A DNA stretch of 64,000 nucleotides, from contig JASAOO010003565.1 of NCBI GenBank assembly GCA_030849075.1, positions 1 through 64,000 on the forward strand, given 5' to 3'. The position numbers were made by a program, and so were the translations under genes. This document shows positions 8,830 to 17,160 of the stretch, in pieces (within the stretch, counting starts at the first letter, position 1; each line of letters starts with the position of its first letter). Source of the DNA: Zelonia costaricensis. Taxonomy: Eukaryota; Euglenozoa; Kinetoplastea; Trypanosomatida; Trypanosomatidae. Below the pieces are notes generated by a model. The model made no database searches. It was not told the origin of the DNA and was given only the letters and a program-made list of their open reading frames with translations.

Positions 8830-9963
8830 ATGCTGCGGCTCATGGGCAGCTGGCGCGGCGTCGGTGTCGTCGCCCTCACACTCCGTCCGAAGCCTGGCAG
8901 CCAGCAGGCTCTGATGCGCCGCCTGTGGTGTGCGTCGGCACCGGTGGCATCCGCGGCGCTTGTGTCGGGGCAGCGGTGGTGCTCTACCGGGCCGGGCAAC
9001 GCGCATCAGCAGCAAAGCGGGGCCGCGCGCGGCTCGTCTTTCACGGCCGATGCCATCGATGCCGCTGCGGTGATTCGCGCAGCCAAGTGGGACGCTGCCG
9101 CCTTTGAGGTGCGTCTCGGCTTCAACGCTGGCGAGACCCCGAGCGAGGAGCGGGTGAAGCGGCACTATTACATTCTTGCAAAGCACTACCACCCAGACAC
9201 CGCAGGGGAGCGCGGTGACGGCGGCGGCGGCGGCGCTGGCTCGTCGTCGAGCGGCGAAACGGCGGCTCGGGAAAGCACGCGTGCCTTTCAGAACATCAAA
9301 GAGGCCTACGAGCAGCTGAAGGGCGGAGGGGCCAAGGGCCAGTCCAGTGGCTGGTCCTCGTCGTCGTCGTCGGCTGAGGGGTTTGGCAGAGGCTACGAGT
9401 ACGCTGACGACGCCCGGCGGCGCTCGCAAATGCGCCTTCTCAGTGACGGCGTGCTGCTCTTCATGTTCATGACGCTGGTCTTTATTTTTCTTGTGAGTCG
9501 GCACAACAAATCGCGCCTGCATTCGCGGTATCTGTGGCACGCCGTGTTCATCTTCTTCATGATTCAGCTCTTCCCGCGCCTGCTGGCAACTGCGCTGCTC
9601 TTTGCCGCGCACTCCACGCTGCTCCACGCCAATGCTACGCTGCAGGAGCAGGCGGCCGTGTCGCTCGTGGTGGAGCGCTCTCCGGACGCGTGTGTCGTGC
9701 GTCTTGAAGGAATCACTGCAGAGTCGCGGCCCAGTGTTGTGGTGCAGGTTCAGACGAGCACACCCGACGCCGACTTCAGCGAAGCAACGGCGGCGACGTC
9801 GCTTTCCTCGACGCTCACCTTCGACCAGGGCGTCACAACATTCACTCTGCCAGTCCCCCGTGACGCCCGCTGTGTCTACCACATCAAGGCCGTGGACCAG
9901 AAGCGCAAGATGGTGCTGGTGGACCGCACGCTTCCAGCCCAGCCTGCAGCCTCCGGCTCGTAG
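8830..9963 (+). CDS. Membrane-anchored mitochondrial-type J-domain protein (377 aa)
   Basis: The product is a DnaJ/Hsp40-type co-chaperone. The J domain spans about residues 88-170: a first helix, helix II (RVKRHYYILAKHY), the catalytic HPD tripeptide at 121-123 that stimulates Hsp70 ATPase, a Gly/Ser insert, then helix III (FQNIKEAYEQLK). The N-terminus is rich in Arg, Ser and hydrophobic residues with almost no acidic ones (MLRLMGSWRG...), as in mitochondrial presequences. After the J domain come a Ser-rich linker and two hydrophobic segments (about 9440-9495 and 9535-9615) that look like a hairpin or two-span membrane anchor, then a beta-rich C-terminal domain of about 110 residues (to SGS). 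There is no Cys-rich zinc domain, so it is a type III J-protein. I choose ATG 8830; the frame upstream is only the TG repeat. Confidence 0.85.
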   Translation: MLRLMGSWRGVGVVALTLRPKPGSQQALMRRLWCASAPVASAALVSGQRWCSTGPGNAHQQQSGAARGSSFTADAIDAAAVIRAAKWDAAAFEVRLGFNAGETPSEERVKRHYYILAKHYHPDTAGERGDGGGGGAGSSSSGETAARESTRAFQNIKEAYEQLKGGGAKGQSSGWSSSSSSAEGFGRGYEYADDARRRSQMRLLSDGVLLFMFMTLVFIFLVSRHNKSRLHSRYLWHAVFIFFMIQLFPRLLATALLFAAHSTLLHANATLQEQAAVSLVVERSPDACVVRLEGITAESRPSVVVQVQTSTPDADFSEATAATSLSSTLTFDQGVTTFTLPVPRDARCVYHIKAVDQKRKMVLVDRTLPAQPAASGS

Positions 9964-10917
9964 AGCTCGCCGACACGAGCGGCTCTACGTCATAAGGTGG
10001 AGGGGGGGAGAGGTGCAGGCTGGGTGGCGGTAAGCCAAATGCACGCAACCCTCTCAGCGATGGACGTGGCTACACCCAGGGTTGCGGCGAATCGCCGTTC
10101 TACACACACGCTCTCCTCGCGTCTGTGCGCTGTCGGTGCGTAGGAGGAGGCGGTGGCAGCCTGTTGTGCGGGGAGAGCGGCGGCACGTTTGGGGTGCCGC
10201 ACTGTCGTCACATGTTTACCTACTTTTTTTTCTCTACGGCTCGCCGTGCGACCACGTTGGTGCGTAAAACAAAGAGTAAAAGGAGCGACGGACGAAGAGT
10301 CGACTCCGCTCCCTGACGGACTGGCAAACCAAGAAGGAAAGGCGATGGGTGATGACGGGCCTCTGCGCCGTGATTTAGTTTTGCTGACACGCCGGAGGCC
10401 AAGCTCTTCAGCCCGTCGTTTTTCCTTTTTCTTTTCGCTCTCTTCGCTCGCGGTGGGACTCGGTCTTGCTCGCCGCAGTCGCCTTGATCCAAGTCCTTGA
10501 AGTAGTCCTGCAAGCGGTTCGTCTGTGTGTGCGTGTAGCGCTACAATGGTTTTCTCGCTGACGTTAACGCGCCGCACCCCCCTCCCCCCTCTCTCTCGCC
10601 CTCTTTTCTTTCCTTCCACGTTGTTGATGCAACTCTCGTCCCCACTCCCCACGACGCATCCGCACGTCACACAGATTCAGCTACGGAAGCTCGGGTTCTG
10701 AGGAGCACCGCGCGCACCAGCTCCGCCTCTCCGTCAGCTTCACTCGTTCACTGTCACAAGTTCAGTAGCGCACGTTGCTCACGACACAGCAGCTCACGAG
10801 CGAGACAATCCAAACACACACACGCCCATACACACACGGAAGGGCACGCACCAAAAAGCACAAGAAGTGCGTCGCCACACCATAGCCAACAGTGCGGGCG
10901 TGCGCGTGTAGCTAATC
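9964..10917 (+). other. Intergenic
   Basis: No gene seen. A pyrimidine-rich block at about 10575-10660 precedes AG at 10673-10674, the likely spliced-leader acceptor; the roughly 245-base leader that follows has no ATG before 10918. Several short CA runs lie near 10808-10840. Confidence 0.55.
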
Positions 10918-13044
10918 ATGGCGTCCTCGCTGTCGGCGGAGCAGCAGCGGCTCTTTGACCGCATGAACCGTGAGTACTCGAACCGCGAGTACCCCAAGGC
11001 GCTGCGCACCTCGGACTCGATCCTGAGCATCGTGCCCAACCACGTTGACACCTTGTCTATCCGCGGACTTGTTCTGTACAACATGGAGAAGCAGGAGGAG
11101 GGCTACGACGCCATCAAGCAGGCCATCCTGCTGAACCCCAAGTCGATGGTGGCATGGCACGCCCTCGGGATGTGCCAGCGGCTGGACAAGAAGTTTGGTG
11201 AGGCCCTCAAGGCCTTCAAGCGCGCCCTCGCCTTCGACCCGGCCAACGCGGAGGTGCTGCGCGACCTCGCCTCGGCGTGCATCCAGACCCGCGACTGGCC
11301 CCTCTTTCTCGAGACGCGCGAGAAGATGGTGACGGCAAAGGCCAGTGTGCGGGCCAACTGGGTCGCGCTCTCTTGCGGACACCGGCTTCTCGGACACAGC
11401 AAGATGGCGGCAGCTGTCATGGACACGATGACCACGATCATGGACGCCGGCGACACCCCGGTGGAGGTGAGCGAGGCGCACTTGTACCGGGTCGAGCTCG
11501 AGCTGGAGAGCGGGGCGCCGCAGCGGGCGCTGGAGCTGCTCAAGAAGCACGACAGCGACATGATTGACACGGAGACGAAGCTGCTGCTGCGCGCCAAGGC
11601 GCACGCTCAGCTTGGGCAGCGCGCTGAGGCGGAGAAGCGGTACATGGACGTGATTGCGCTGGGCGTGTCGGAGGCAGACAGCATTGCGGCCCTGGCGCAG
11701 TTGCAGAAGATCCCACTCGACCGCTACCTCCGCCCCGCTGCAGGGCACACGGAGAAGTACATGGAGGTGATTGACCGTGTGCTGGCGGCGTGCCCCAAGT
11801 GCGACTACGCGAAGCGCCACGCACTGGACTGCGTGCCGATGGGTGAGTTTCCCGAGCGCCTCGCCGCGTTTGCTACGCCGTACATCCAGCGCATGATCCC
11901 GTCACTCTTCAGCGTCCTCAAGTCCCTCTACATGGACGCCGAGCGGGCGCGCAAGATCGGCGAGTTTTTTACGACACTGGAGAGCGAACTCGAGGCGAAG
12001 GACTTTTCGCGCTTTGCCGGGGACGCGAACCCCTGCTTCCTCCTGTGGGTCCGCACGTACCTCGCCTCGCATTACCGCCGCACCGGCGACTACGCAATGG
12101 CGCACGCGTACATTGATAAGTCTATTGCCCACACGCCAACGCTTGAACTGCTCTACCTCGAGAAGGCCAAGATCCTTGCGCGCGAGGGCAAGGCGGCCGA
12201 GGCGGCAGCGCAGGCGGACACGGCACGCCGGCTGGACTTGCAGGACAAGTACCTCAACAGCAAGGCGGCCAAGTACTTTTTCCGTGCCAACGAGATCGAG
12301 GTCGGCGAAGCGACGATGCAGCTCTTCTACAAGCCGTCTGTGGTCGAGGGGGACACCTATCTCACGGCGCTGGAGTCGCAGTGCTCCTGGTACGAGCGCG
12401 AGGTTGGGGAGGCTTTCTACCGCAAGGGCGACTACGTCTCTGCCCTGCAGAATCTCCTCATGTTTGAGCGGCACCACGAGCACAACCACTGCGAGCTGAG
12501 TGACTTCCACAACTACGTCTTCCGCCGCAACACGATGCGGCCGTGGTTCGACGTCTTGGACTGCGACGACAACATGGGCCGCAACAAGTTCTTCCTCACC
12601 TTCTGCCCGGCTCTCGTGCGTACGTACCTGCGCGTGCACGAGCTCGGCGAGGAGGCGGTGCGGGCCGCGCACGTGCCGCGGCCAGAGCTGAACTTCGACA
12701 AGGTTGCCGCCGACGAGGCGAAGCGGATAAAGCAGCAGGTGGCAGACTACTGCATCTCCGACGTTGACCTGTCGGCCCCGCTGGTCAAGGCTGACCGCTA
12801 CATGGTTCACCTCCTCGCGCACCGCGACGCGGAGGCAAGCACGCACGAGCTCGCGGTGGAGCTGTACACGGCGGCCAAGAAACCACTCCTTGTAGCCCGC
12901 TCGCTGCTCGCTCTGCATCGCCAGCGCAACGCCGCTGTCAAGGACCTTGTGGCAGCCTTCCAGGCCGGCCTCGCCAGTAGCGCGTGCATGGACGAGCGCG
13001 TCAAGGCTGCCGTCAGTGAGGTGGTCGGCATCGTCACCGCGTAG
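10918..13044 (+). CDS. NAA15: N-terminal acetyltransferase A auxiliary subunit (Naa15/NARG1-like, 708 aa)
   Basis: This is the TPR scaffold of the NatA complex, which anchors the catalytic Naa10 subunit to ribosomes and positions nascent chains with small N-terminal residues for acetylation. The order of TPR-like helical pairs follows Naa15 closely: an early RG-LLY-N-KQEEGYDAIKQ repeat, WHALGMCQRLDKKFGEAL, an LRDLASACIQTRDW helix, and ANWVALSCGHRLLGH. Near residue 525 ELSDFHNYVFRRNTMRPW matches the conserved DFH-Y-x-RK-T block of the family, followed by a short acidic DCDDN turn and further helices. At 708 residues it is somewhat shorter than the human protein (866), mainly through loss of the charged C-terminal tail. 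The start is the only ATG after the predicted acceptor, with an in-frame stop just upstream. Confidence 0.9.
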   Translation: MASSLSAEQQRLFDRMNREYSNREYPKALRTSDSILSIVPNHVDTLSIRGLVLYNMEKQEEGYDAIKQAILLNPKSMVAWHALGMCQRLDKKFGEALKAFKRALAFDPANAEVLRDLASACIQTRDWPLFLETREKMVTAKASVRANWVALSCGHRLLGHSKMAAAVMDTMTTIMDAGDTPVEVSEAHLYRVELELESGAPQRALELLKKHDSDMIDTETKLLLRAKAHAQLGQRAEAEKRYMDVIALGVSEADSIAALAQLQKIPLDRYLRPAAGHTEKYMEVIDRVLAACPKCDYAKRHALDCVPMGEFPERLAAFATPYIQRMIPSLFSVLKSLYMDAERARKIGEFFTTLESELEAKDFSRFAGDANPCFLLWVRTYLASHYRRTGDYAMAHAYIDKSIAHTPTLELLYLEKAKILAREGKAAEAAAQADTARRLDLQDKYLNSKAAKYFFRANEIEVGEATMQLFYKPSVVEGDTYLTALESQCSWYEREVGEAFYRKGDYVSALQNLLMFERHHEHNHCELSDFHNYVFRRNTMRPWFDVLDCDDNMGRNKFFLTFCPALVRTYLRVHELGEEAVRAAHVPRPELNFDKVAADEAKRIKQQVADYCISDVDLSAPLVKADRYMVHLLAHRDAEASTHELAVELYTAAKKPLLVARSLLALHRQRNAAVKDLVAAFQAGLASSACMDERVKAAVSEVVGIVTA

Positions 13045-14096
13045 CAGGTTCGCGTTCGCTCCTGCATGCTGTATTTTTTTTTCCTTTTCAACCACCCCGG
13101 TGGTGCTTGCTGGTGTAGGCGATGGTCAATGGTGTGGTGTGGTGTGCGGACACGGGCGCACGTGGTGGTGGGGCCGCGTGACGAGGCAGCAACGAGGGGT
13201 GCGCTAGTCCTGCTACCGCTTTTGTTGTTGGTGAGACGAGAAGGGTGGGAAGGTGCTCAAAAGAGTGACGGGAAGGTGCTTCCCATGGCATGTGACTGCG
13301 GCGGAGTTGGTTTAACTACTAATGCGCTACTACACGACTCACTGTATTTTTTGTTGTTGTTGTTCTTGCCGTTGTTGTGCTTGCGCGTCGGTATATCCAC
13401 CGTTGCACGCTGCATGCGGGCGCCGCAGTTCATCGGCAACGCAGAATCCGGCAGCATAGAGGGCGAACAAGAGAACGCGCCTGTGTTGCGTGTCGACAAC
13501 GAATGCGGACGCTCAAGGCGCTGTCACCTTCACGCGCGTGCGTCACCCACCGCTGCGGTACGTGAAAGATGTGTGGAATGACGACAGCTGTCCAGTAAAA
13601 AAAAAAAAAGCGGCGAAGGTGCCGCGTCGAAGAAGAAACAGAAAGCGGCCGTCTGCACAACGCTGGCGCAGCGGTTGCTGGGATGACCTACCAGCGCCGG
13701 CAACGGCGCTCATCCACTCGCCTCGATTCGCGCGTGCCCACGGTTGCTGGGTGGTGGTGGTGGTGGTGGAGGGGAGGTCGCTCGACCCAGCGTGAGGGAT
13801 TCGTCTTGCACTGACGAGAACCCGACTCGTGTCCTCAACAACAACTGAACGACTTCGCCATCTGTTCGCCGGAGTGTGTCTACCCGTTTCAACGCCAATG
13901 CACAACAGTCACACGCGGCCGTTTGGTCCCCCCCCCCTCGCCGTCGGCCCTTCCACGAGTCTGTACCACCAGCACGAGTGCGCCACACAAACATTCGGTA
14001 CCGGTGTGTAGTGGTTATCTGTTCACGCTCTCCTTTGGTGCCTACTCGCGTCAGGTCTGCAGACGTTTCTGTAACTGCAGCGTGGGGTCTCCAAAA
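13045..14096 (+). other. Intergenic with TGG and A/T tracts
   Basis: No gene is supported. It contains T-runs at about 13074-13084, GTT-type repeats at about 13350-13378, an A13 run near 13597-13609, a TGG repeat at about 13749-13772 and a C-run near 13928-13937. The sequence TTCACGCTCTCC...CGTCAG with AG at 14053-14054 is a plausible acceptor for the next gene. Confidence 0.5.
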
Positions 14097-14825
14097 ATGC
14101 CGAAGTTGTGCGTGGAGTACTCCAAGTCTGGCCGAGCGAAGTGCACCAACACGTCATGCGGCAAAAAGATTGAAAAGAATGAGCTCCGCGTCGGGACAGA
14201 GGTGATTATGCCCTTCAGTGACGATGGCGTAGAGTCCTGGAAGTGGCGGCACCTTTGCTGCTTCACCGAGCGGCAGCTGAGCAACGCGAAGGGCAGTGGC
14301 GACATCGACGACATTCAGGGCGAGGGCGACCTGGCGCCGGCAGACAAGGCCCTCGTCGACAAGATGCGTGAAGGCAAGCTCGTTGGTGACACGTCCATCC
14401 TGGGCCGCATCGGCGACGTGGCGCACTCGCCACTTGCCAGCGAGCTAACTGGCAAGGGCGGAAAGGCCACCAAGGCGGCACCAAAGCCGCGGGCCCCCAC
14501 GGAGGGTTCCGCGAACGCCGCCGCCGCCGCCTCGGAGCCCACAAAAAAACGCCCACGCGGAGCTGCTCGTCCAGGCCACACCGGTGCAGCGGGAAAAGAC
14601 ACAGACGGCGACGTGGACTCCGAGGCGACGGACGAGTACGAGGTCGAGGTGGAGGCGTCGCCCGGCAAACCGAAGTGCCCGTACGGAGCAAGCTGCTTCC
14701 GGACCAATTCTGAGCACTTTCAGCACTTTGCGCACGGTGACAGGGACGACACCGCCGCTTCCACGCACGACCAGGCCGCGCCACTCAGGCCTGTCATCAA
14801 GCGAAAGAAGCAGAGGCAGAGTTAG
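14097..14825 (+). CDS. PARP-type zinc finger plus PBZ zinc finger protein (242 aa)
   Basis: Two recognised zinc modules are joined by a disordered Ala/Lys-rich linker. Residues about 5-60 are a PARP-type (PF00645) finger: C16 and C21 in KCTNTSCGKKIEKNELRVGT, then WKWRHLCCF with H52 and C55; the family reads nicked or broken DNA. Residues 191-216 are a poly(ADP-ribose)-binding PBZ finger with the exact C-x5-C-x6-H-x5-H spacing (C194, C200, H207, H213; CPYGASCFRTNSEHFQHFAH). The C-terminus is basic (KRKKQRQS), a likely nuclear signal. There is no ADP-ribosyltransferase, BRCT, ligase or nuclease domain, so this looks like an adaptor linking DNA-break recognition to PAR binding. The frame is open upstream to 13923, but ATG 14097 is the first after the AG at 14053-14054 and begins directly with the finger. 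It is the last gene of the + strand block. Confidence 0.88.
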   Translation: MPKLCVEYSKSGRAKCTNTSCGKKIEKNELRVGTEVIMPFSDDGVESWKWRHLCCFTERQLSNAKGSGDIDDIQGEGDLAPADKALVDKMREGKLVGDTSILGRIGDVAHSPLASELTGKGGKATKAAPKPRAPTEGSANAAAAASEPTKKRPRGAARPGHTGAAGKDTDGDVDSEATDEYEVEVEASPGKPKCPYGASCFRTNSEHFQHFAHGDRDDTAASTHDQAAPLRPVIKRKKQRQS

Positions 14826-15272
14826 TGGACAGGTTGCGCGGGGCACTTCCTATTACGAGCTGCTGTGAGTCCTCAGCCCTCACATGACCTCCGTGTGCTT
14901 TTTGCCCCTTGGCACCTACATATTCGACGTGACCGTGCCCGCGGCAAGCACTCAGCAGCCTAGCCTTCGAAAAGTGCACGTCTAACCGCCACGAAGGACG
15001 CGGTTATCCGCTCCCGCCAACATCATTTTCTGATACGGTTGTCCGACGCTATCGTATCCCTTGAACACGCTCAGCCACCAGGAACCGTCACACTGTTTGC
15101 GGCTCCGCCTTGCACGCTTCCGAATGCACCACCACCGCCGCCCACCCCCTATCCTCCGCGACCCCCCCCCCCCCTTTTGCCCCACCCCCAACCCATCCGC
15201 CCCAGCCCTCCTCCACCCCCGATCACGGAGGGGTGGGTGGGCGGGCGCCAAACCGCCGGCAAAAAAGATGTG
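14826..15272. other. Convergent strand-switch region, left part
   Basis: No protein gene seen. This is where the + strand transcription unit should end. It holds a C-rich tract at about 15118-15225, with a run of C near 15161-15174, and the T-run terminator of tRNA-Tyr (A6 on the + strand at 15261-15266). Confidence 0.7.
15261..15266 (-). terminator. Pol III terminator of tRNA-Tyr
   Basis: A6 on the + strand, so T6 on the transcribed sense strand, lies 6 bases past the tRNA 3' end. Runs of four or more T end RNA polymerase III transcription. Confidence 0.8.
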
Positions 15273-15356
15273 TCCTTCCGGCCGGAATCGAACCAGCGAC
15301 CCTGTGATGCCTGCAAGCTCTACAGTCACATGCTCTACCAATTGAGCTACAGAAGG
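15273..15356 (-). tRNA. tRNA-Tyr (GTA) with an 11-nt intron
   Basis: The cloverleaf is complete: a 7-bp acceptor stem (CCTTCTG with CGGAAGG, one G-U pair), D arm with AGCTCAATTGGTAGAGC, anticodon stem TGTGA/TCACA, and T arm GGTTCGATTCC. The anticodon GTA is the complement of 15321-15323. The anticodon loop holds 18 bases instead of 7; removing 11 (15309-15319, just 3' of position 37) restores a normal loop. An 11-nt intron in tRNA-Tyr is the known single tRNA intron of trypanosomatids. The discriminator base is A. The gene is 84 bases with the intron and 73 without. Confidence 0.95.
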
Positions 15357-15431
15357 TGCTCTCTTTTCGCTATTTTGTCACAGGTGCACTTTACCGGCGC
15401 GCAATTGGGCGGCGGGGCAGGGCGCGCCGTG

Positions 15432-15436
15432 AAAAA
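15432..15436 (-). terminator. Pol III terminator of tRNA-Thr
   Basis: T5 on the sense strand, 4 bases past the tRNA 3' end. Confidence 0.7.
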
Positions 15437-15440
15437 GGCA

Positions 15441-15512
15441 AGGCCGCTAGGGGGATCGAACCCCTGACCTCCGTCTTACTAGGACGGCGCTCTGCCATTG
15501 AGCTAAGCAGCC
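15441..15512 (-). tRNA. tRNA-Thr (AGT)
   Basis: The acceptor stem is GGCTGCT with AGCGGCC (one U-G pair), the D arm AGCTCAATGGCAGAGC, the anticodon stem CCGTC/GACGG with loop CTAGTAA, and the T arm GGGGTTCGATCCCC. The anticodon AGT is read as IGT for threonine ACN codons after A-to-I editing of the wobble base. It is 72 bases with no intron. Confidence 0.93.
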
Positions 15513-15594
15513 ACTCCGCACCCTAGACACACTTTCCTTCAACCGACCGCGAGCCACCACCACTACCCGGTCGCCCCTTTTGGGCTGCGCCAGG

Positions 15595-15599
15595 AAAAA
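15595..15599 (-). terminator. Pol III terminator of tRNA-Arg
   Basis: T5 on the sense strand, directly past the tRNA 3' end. Confidence 0.7.
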
Positions 15600-15600
15600 T

Positions 15601-15672
15601 CATCCGTGACAGGATTCGAACCTGCAACCCTCTGATCCGTAGTCAGATGCTCTTCCATTGAGCCACACGGAC
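15601..15672 (-). tRNA. tRNA-Arg (ACG)
   Basis: The acceptor stem is GTCCGTG with CACGGAT (closing G-U pair), the D arm GGCTCAATGGAAGAGC, the anticodon stem TCTGA/TCAGA with loop CTACGGA, and the T arm CAGGTTCGAATCCTG. The anticodon ACG reads arginine CGN codons. It is 72 bases with no intron. Confidence 0.94.
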
Positions 15673-15737
15673 ACGGCAGTCCGCGGGTGTTGTTGGAACC
15701 CTGTGGGGATGGCCTCCGGTGGGGTGCACGGCGGGTG

Positions 15738-15742
15738 AAAAA
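15738..15742 (-). terminator. Pol III terminator of tRNA-Asp
   Basis: T5 on the sense strand, one base past the tRNA 3' end. Confidence 0.7.
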
Positions 15743-15743
15743 G

Positions 15744-15815
15744 CTTCCCGGCCGGGAATTGAACCCGGGTCACCCGCGTGACAGGCGGGTATACTAACCA
15801 CTATACTACCGAGAA
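15744..15815 (-). tRNA. tRNA-Asp (GTC)
   Basis: The acceptor stem is TTCTCGG with CCGGGAA, the D arm GTATAGTGGTTAGTATAC, the anticodon stem CCGCC/GCGGG (terminal mismatch-like end) with loop TGTCAC around GTC, and the T arm CCGGGTTCAATTCCCGG. The discriminator is G, as expected for Asp. It is 72 bases with no intron and is the first of the four tRNA genes in the direction of transcription. Confidence 0.94.
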
Positions 15816-16149
15816 CACGTGTGAGTGAGCGGGGGAAAATGGGAAGGGGGTGAAGAGGGCGGAGGTCGTGAGAGGGGGGGGCTGCGGAAGCGTCGGGCGG
15901 CGTCCAGTGCGCTGCCGGCGCTGGGAGGCCCTGGGTTGGTTTTCGCTTTGCTGTTTCAGGGGGGGGGGTCAGACAGAGGGGTGGGAACTGGGTCATAGCA
16001 AAGGAAAAAAGTCACTCAACGAAAAAAAAAAGGAGGAAGTAGAGGTGAGGGGGTAAATAGGTAAATAGGAAGGGGGTGAAGCGTGAACTGTGAGGGGAAC
16101 AGAAGGAAGGTTCGTTCCGTGGGGGGGAGGGGGCAGGGGGGTTGCGCGC
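15816..16149. other. Convergent strand-switch region, right part
   Basis: No gene seen. It is purine-rich on the + strand (many G-runs, for example 15960-15968, and A9 near 16022-16030). This should be the 3' UTR and termination zone of the - strand transcription unit. Confidence 0.6.
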
Positions 16150-17160
16150 CTACTCCTCGAAGAGGTACTCGCGCACGTTGGCTGCGAAGAGCCGCACGTT
16201 AGTGACCTCACGTGCTGGCGCCCCGTTGGCGGTGCCGACGATGGTGAGCAACGGCATGAGGTGCTCGTGGTCGCGGGGCGGCTGGGCGTCGTCGAAGCCG
16301 TCGAAGGACTTGACGGCCGCCATCCGCTGCAGCCGCTGCTCGGGGGTTAGGCCGTCGCCTTGCAGCACCGCCGTGAGGGAGTCCCCAAAGCGAGTGCCGG
16401 CGCCTGGGATGTGGAAGCGGCCAAAGTGGTGCATGCTGAGCCCGCTTCCAATGAACAAGACGCCCTCCTCGCGGAACGGGCGCAGCGCCTGGCCCATGCG
16501 GAGGTGCTCGGCCGGGTCGTTCGAGGCCAGCACCGACACGGGCACCACCGGAATGCTGGCGCTGGCGAACATGATCATGAGCGGCACAAACACCCCGTGG
16601 TCGTATCGCCGCGTCGGGTTCACGCTCGCGTGGAGGCCGGCGCGCTGCATTGCCGAGACCATGCGCTGCGCCAGCTCAGGCGCGCCCGGCGCGGGGTACT
16701 GCAGCGCGTACGCCTCTTTCGGGAAGCCGCCGTAGTCGTAGTACATCGCCGGCGCCGCGCACCCACCCACCTCCGGGGCGGCGGTCTGGTAGTGCGCCGA
16801 CACCACCGCAATCGCCGCCGGCGGACCGTGGCGCGCGAGGATGTCCTTGACGTGCAACCTCCACCCCCGCACAAGGTCCTCGTGGTCGAGGTCTCCGAGC
16901 AGGGGCATCGGGCCGCCGCCGTGCGCGAGGAAGAGCGCCGGGTACACCTTTGCCGGGGACGTCGCGGACATCATGACAGGAGCCGCGGACGGTTGCGACG
17001 GCGCGGTGGTGGCGGGAGAGGTAGTCGTGGTGGGGGTGGGGATGTCAAGCGGGGAATCGACAGCTGTGGTGTCCGTGTACAGGTTGCCGCCACGCCAACC
17101 AAGAAGCAACGCAACATAGAGGGACACGAAGAGGAGTAGCCACGGCATGACGAAGCGCAT
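16150..17160 (-). CDS. Class III extradiol ring-cleavage dioxygenase, DODA/LigB type, membrane-anchored (336 aa)
   Basis: The family (PF02900, which includes bacterial YgiD and plant DOPA dioxygenase) opens catechol-type rings using a non-haem metal. The four conserved histidines can be placed: H80 (FLAHGGGPMPLLGD), H123 (VSAHYQT), H188 (RRYDHGVFVPL) and H300 (DHEHLMPLL). Other family marks are FPKEAYALQYPAPG and GSGLSMHHFGRF. Unlike the usual soluble enzymes of about 260-270 residues, residues 4-21 form a strongly hydrophobic segment and residues 30-68 a Thr/Pro/Ser-rich stalk, suggesting a signal anchor. The start is ATG 17160 because the frame further upstream has only a GTG; ATG 17145 is an alternative. 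The substrate is unknown. It is the last gene of the - strand unit. Confidence 0.88.
   Translation of the reverse strand: MRFVMPWLLLFVSLYVALLLGWRGGNLYTDTTAVDSPLDIPTPTTTTSPATTAPSQPSAAPVMMSATSPAKVYPALFLAHGGGPMPLLGDLDHEDLVRGWRLHVKDILARHGPPAAIAVVSAHYQTAAPEVGGCAAPAMYYDYGGFPKEAYALQYPAPGAPELAQRMVSAMQRAGLHASVNPTRRYDHGVFVPLMIMFASASIPVVPVSVLASNDPAEHLRMGQALRPFREEGVLFIGSGLSMHHFGRFHIPGAGTRFGDSLTAVLQGDGLTPEQRLQRMAAVKSFDGFDDAQPPRDHEHLMPLLTIVGTANGAPAREVTNVRLFAANVREYLFEE

Noticed and set aside
10912..11820. Minus-strand open frame opposite Naa15
   Set aside because: Leu/Val/His/Arg-rich mirror of the TPR gene, against the direction of the transcription unit; no domain.
14826..16149. 5S rRNA, snRNA or further tRNA genes in the strand-switch region
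   Set aside because: Both strands were read for box A/box B-like and cloverleaf patterns; only the four listed tRNAs fold.
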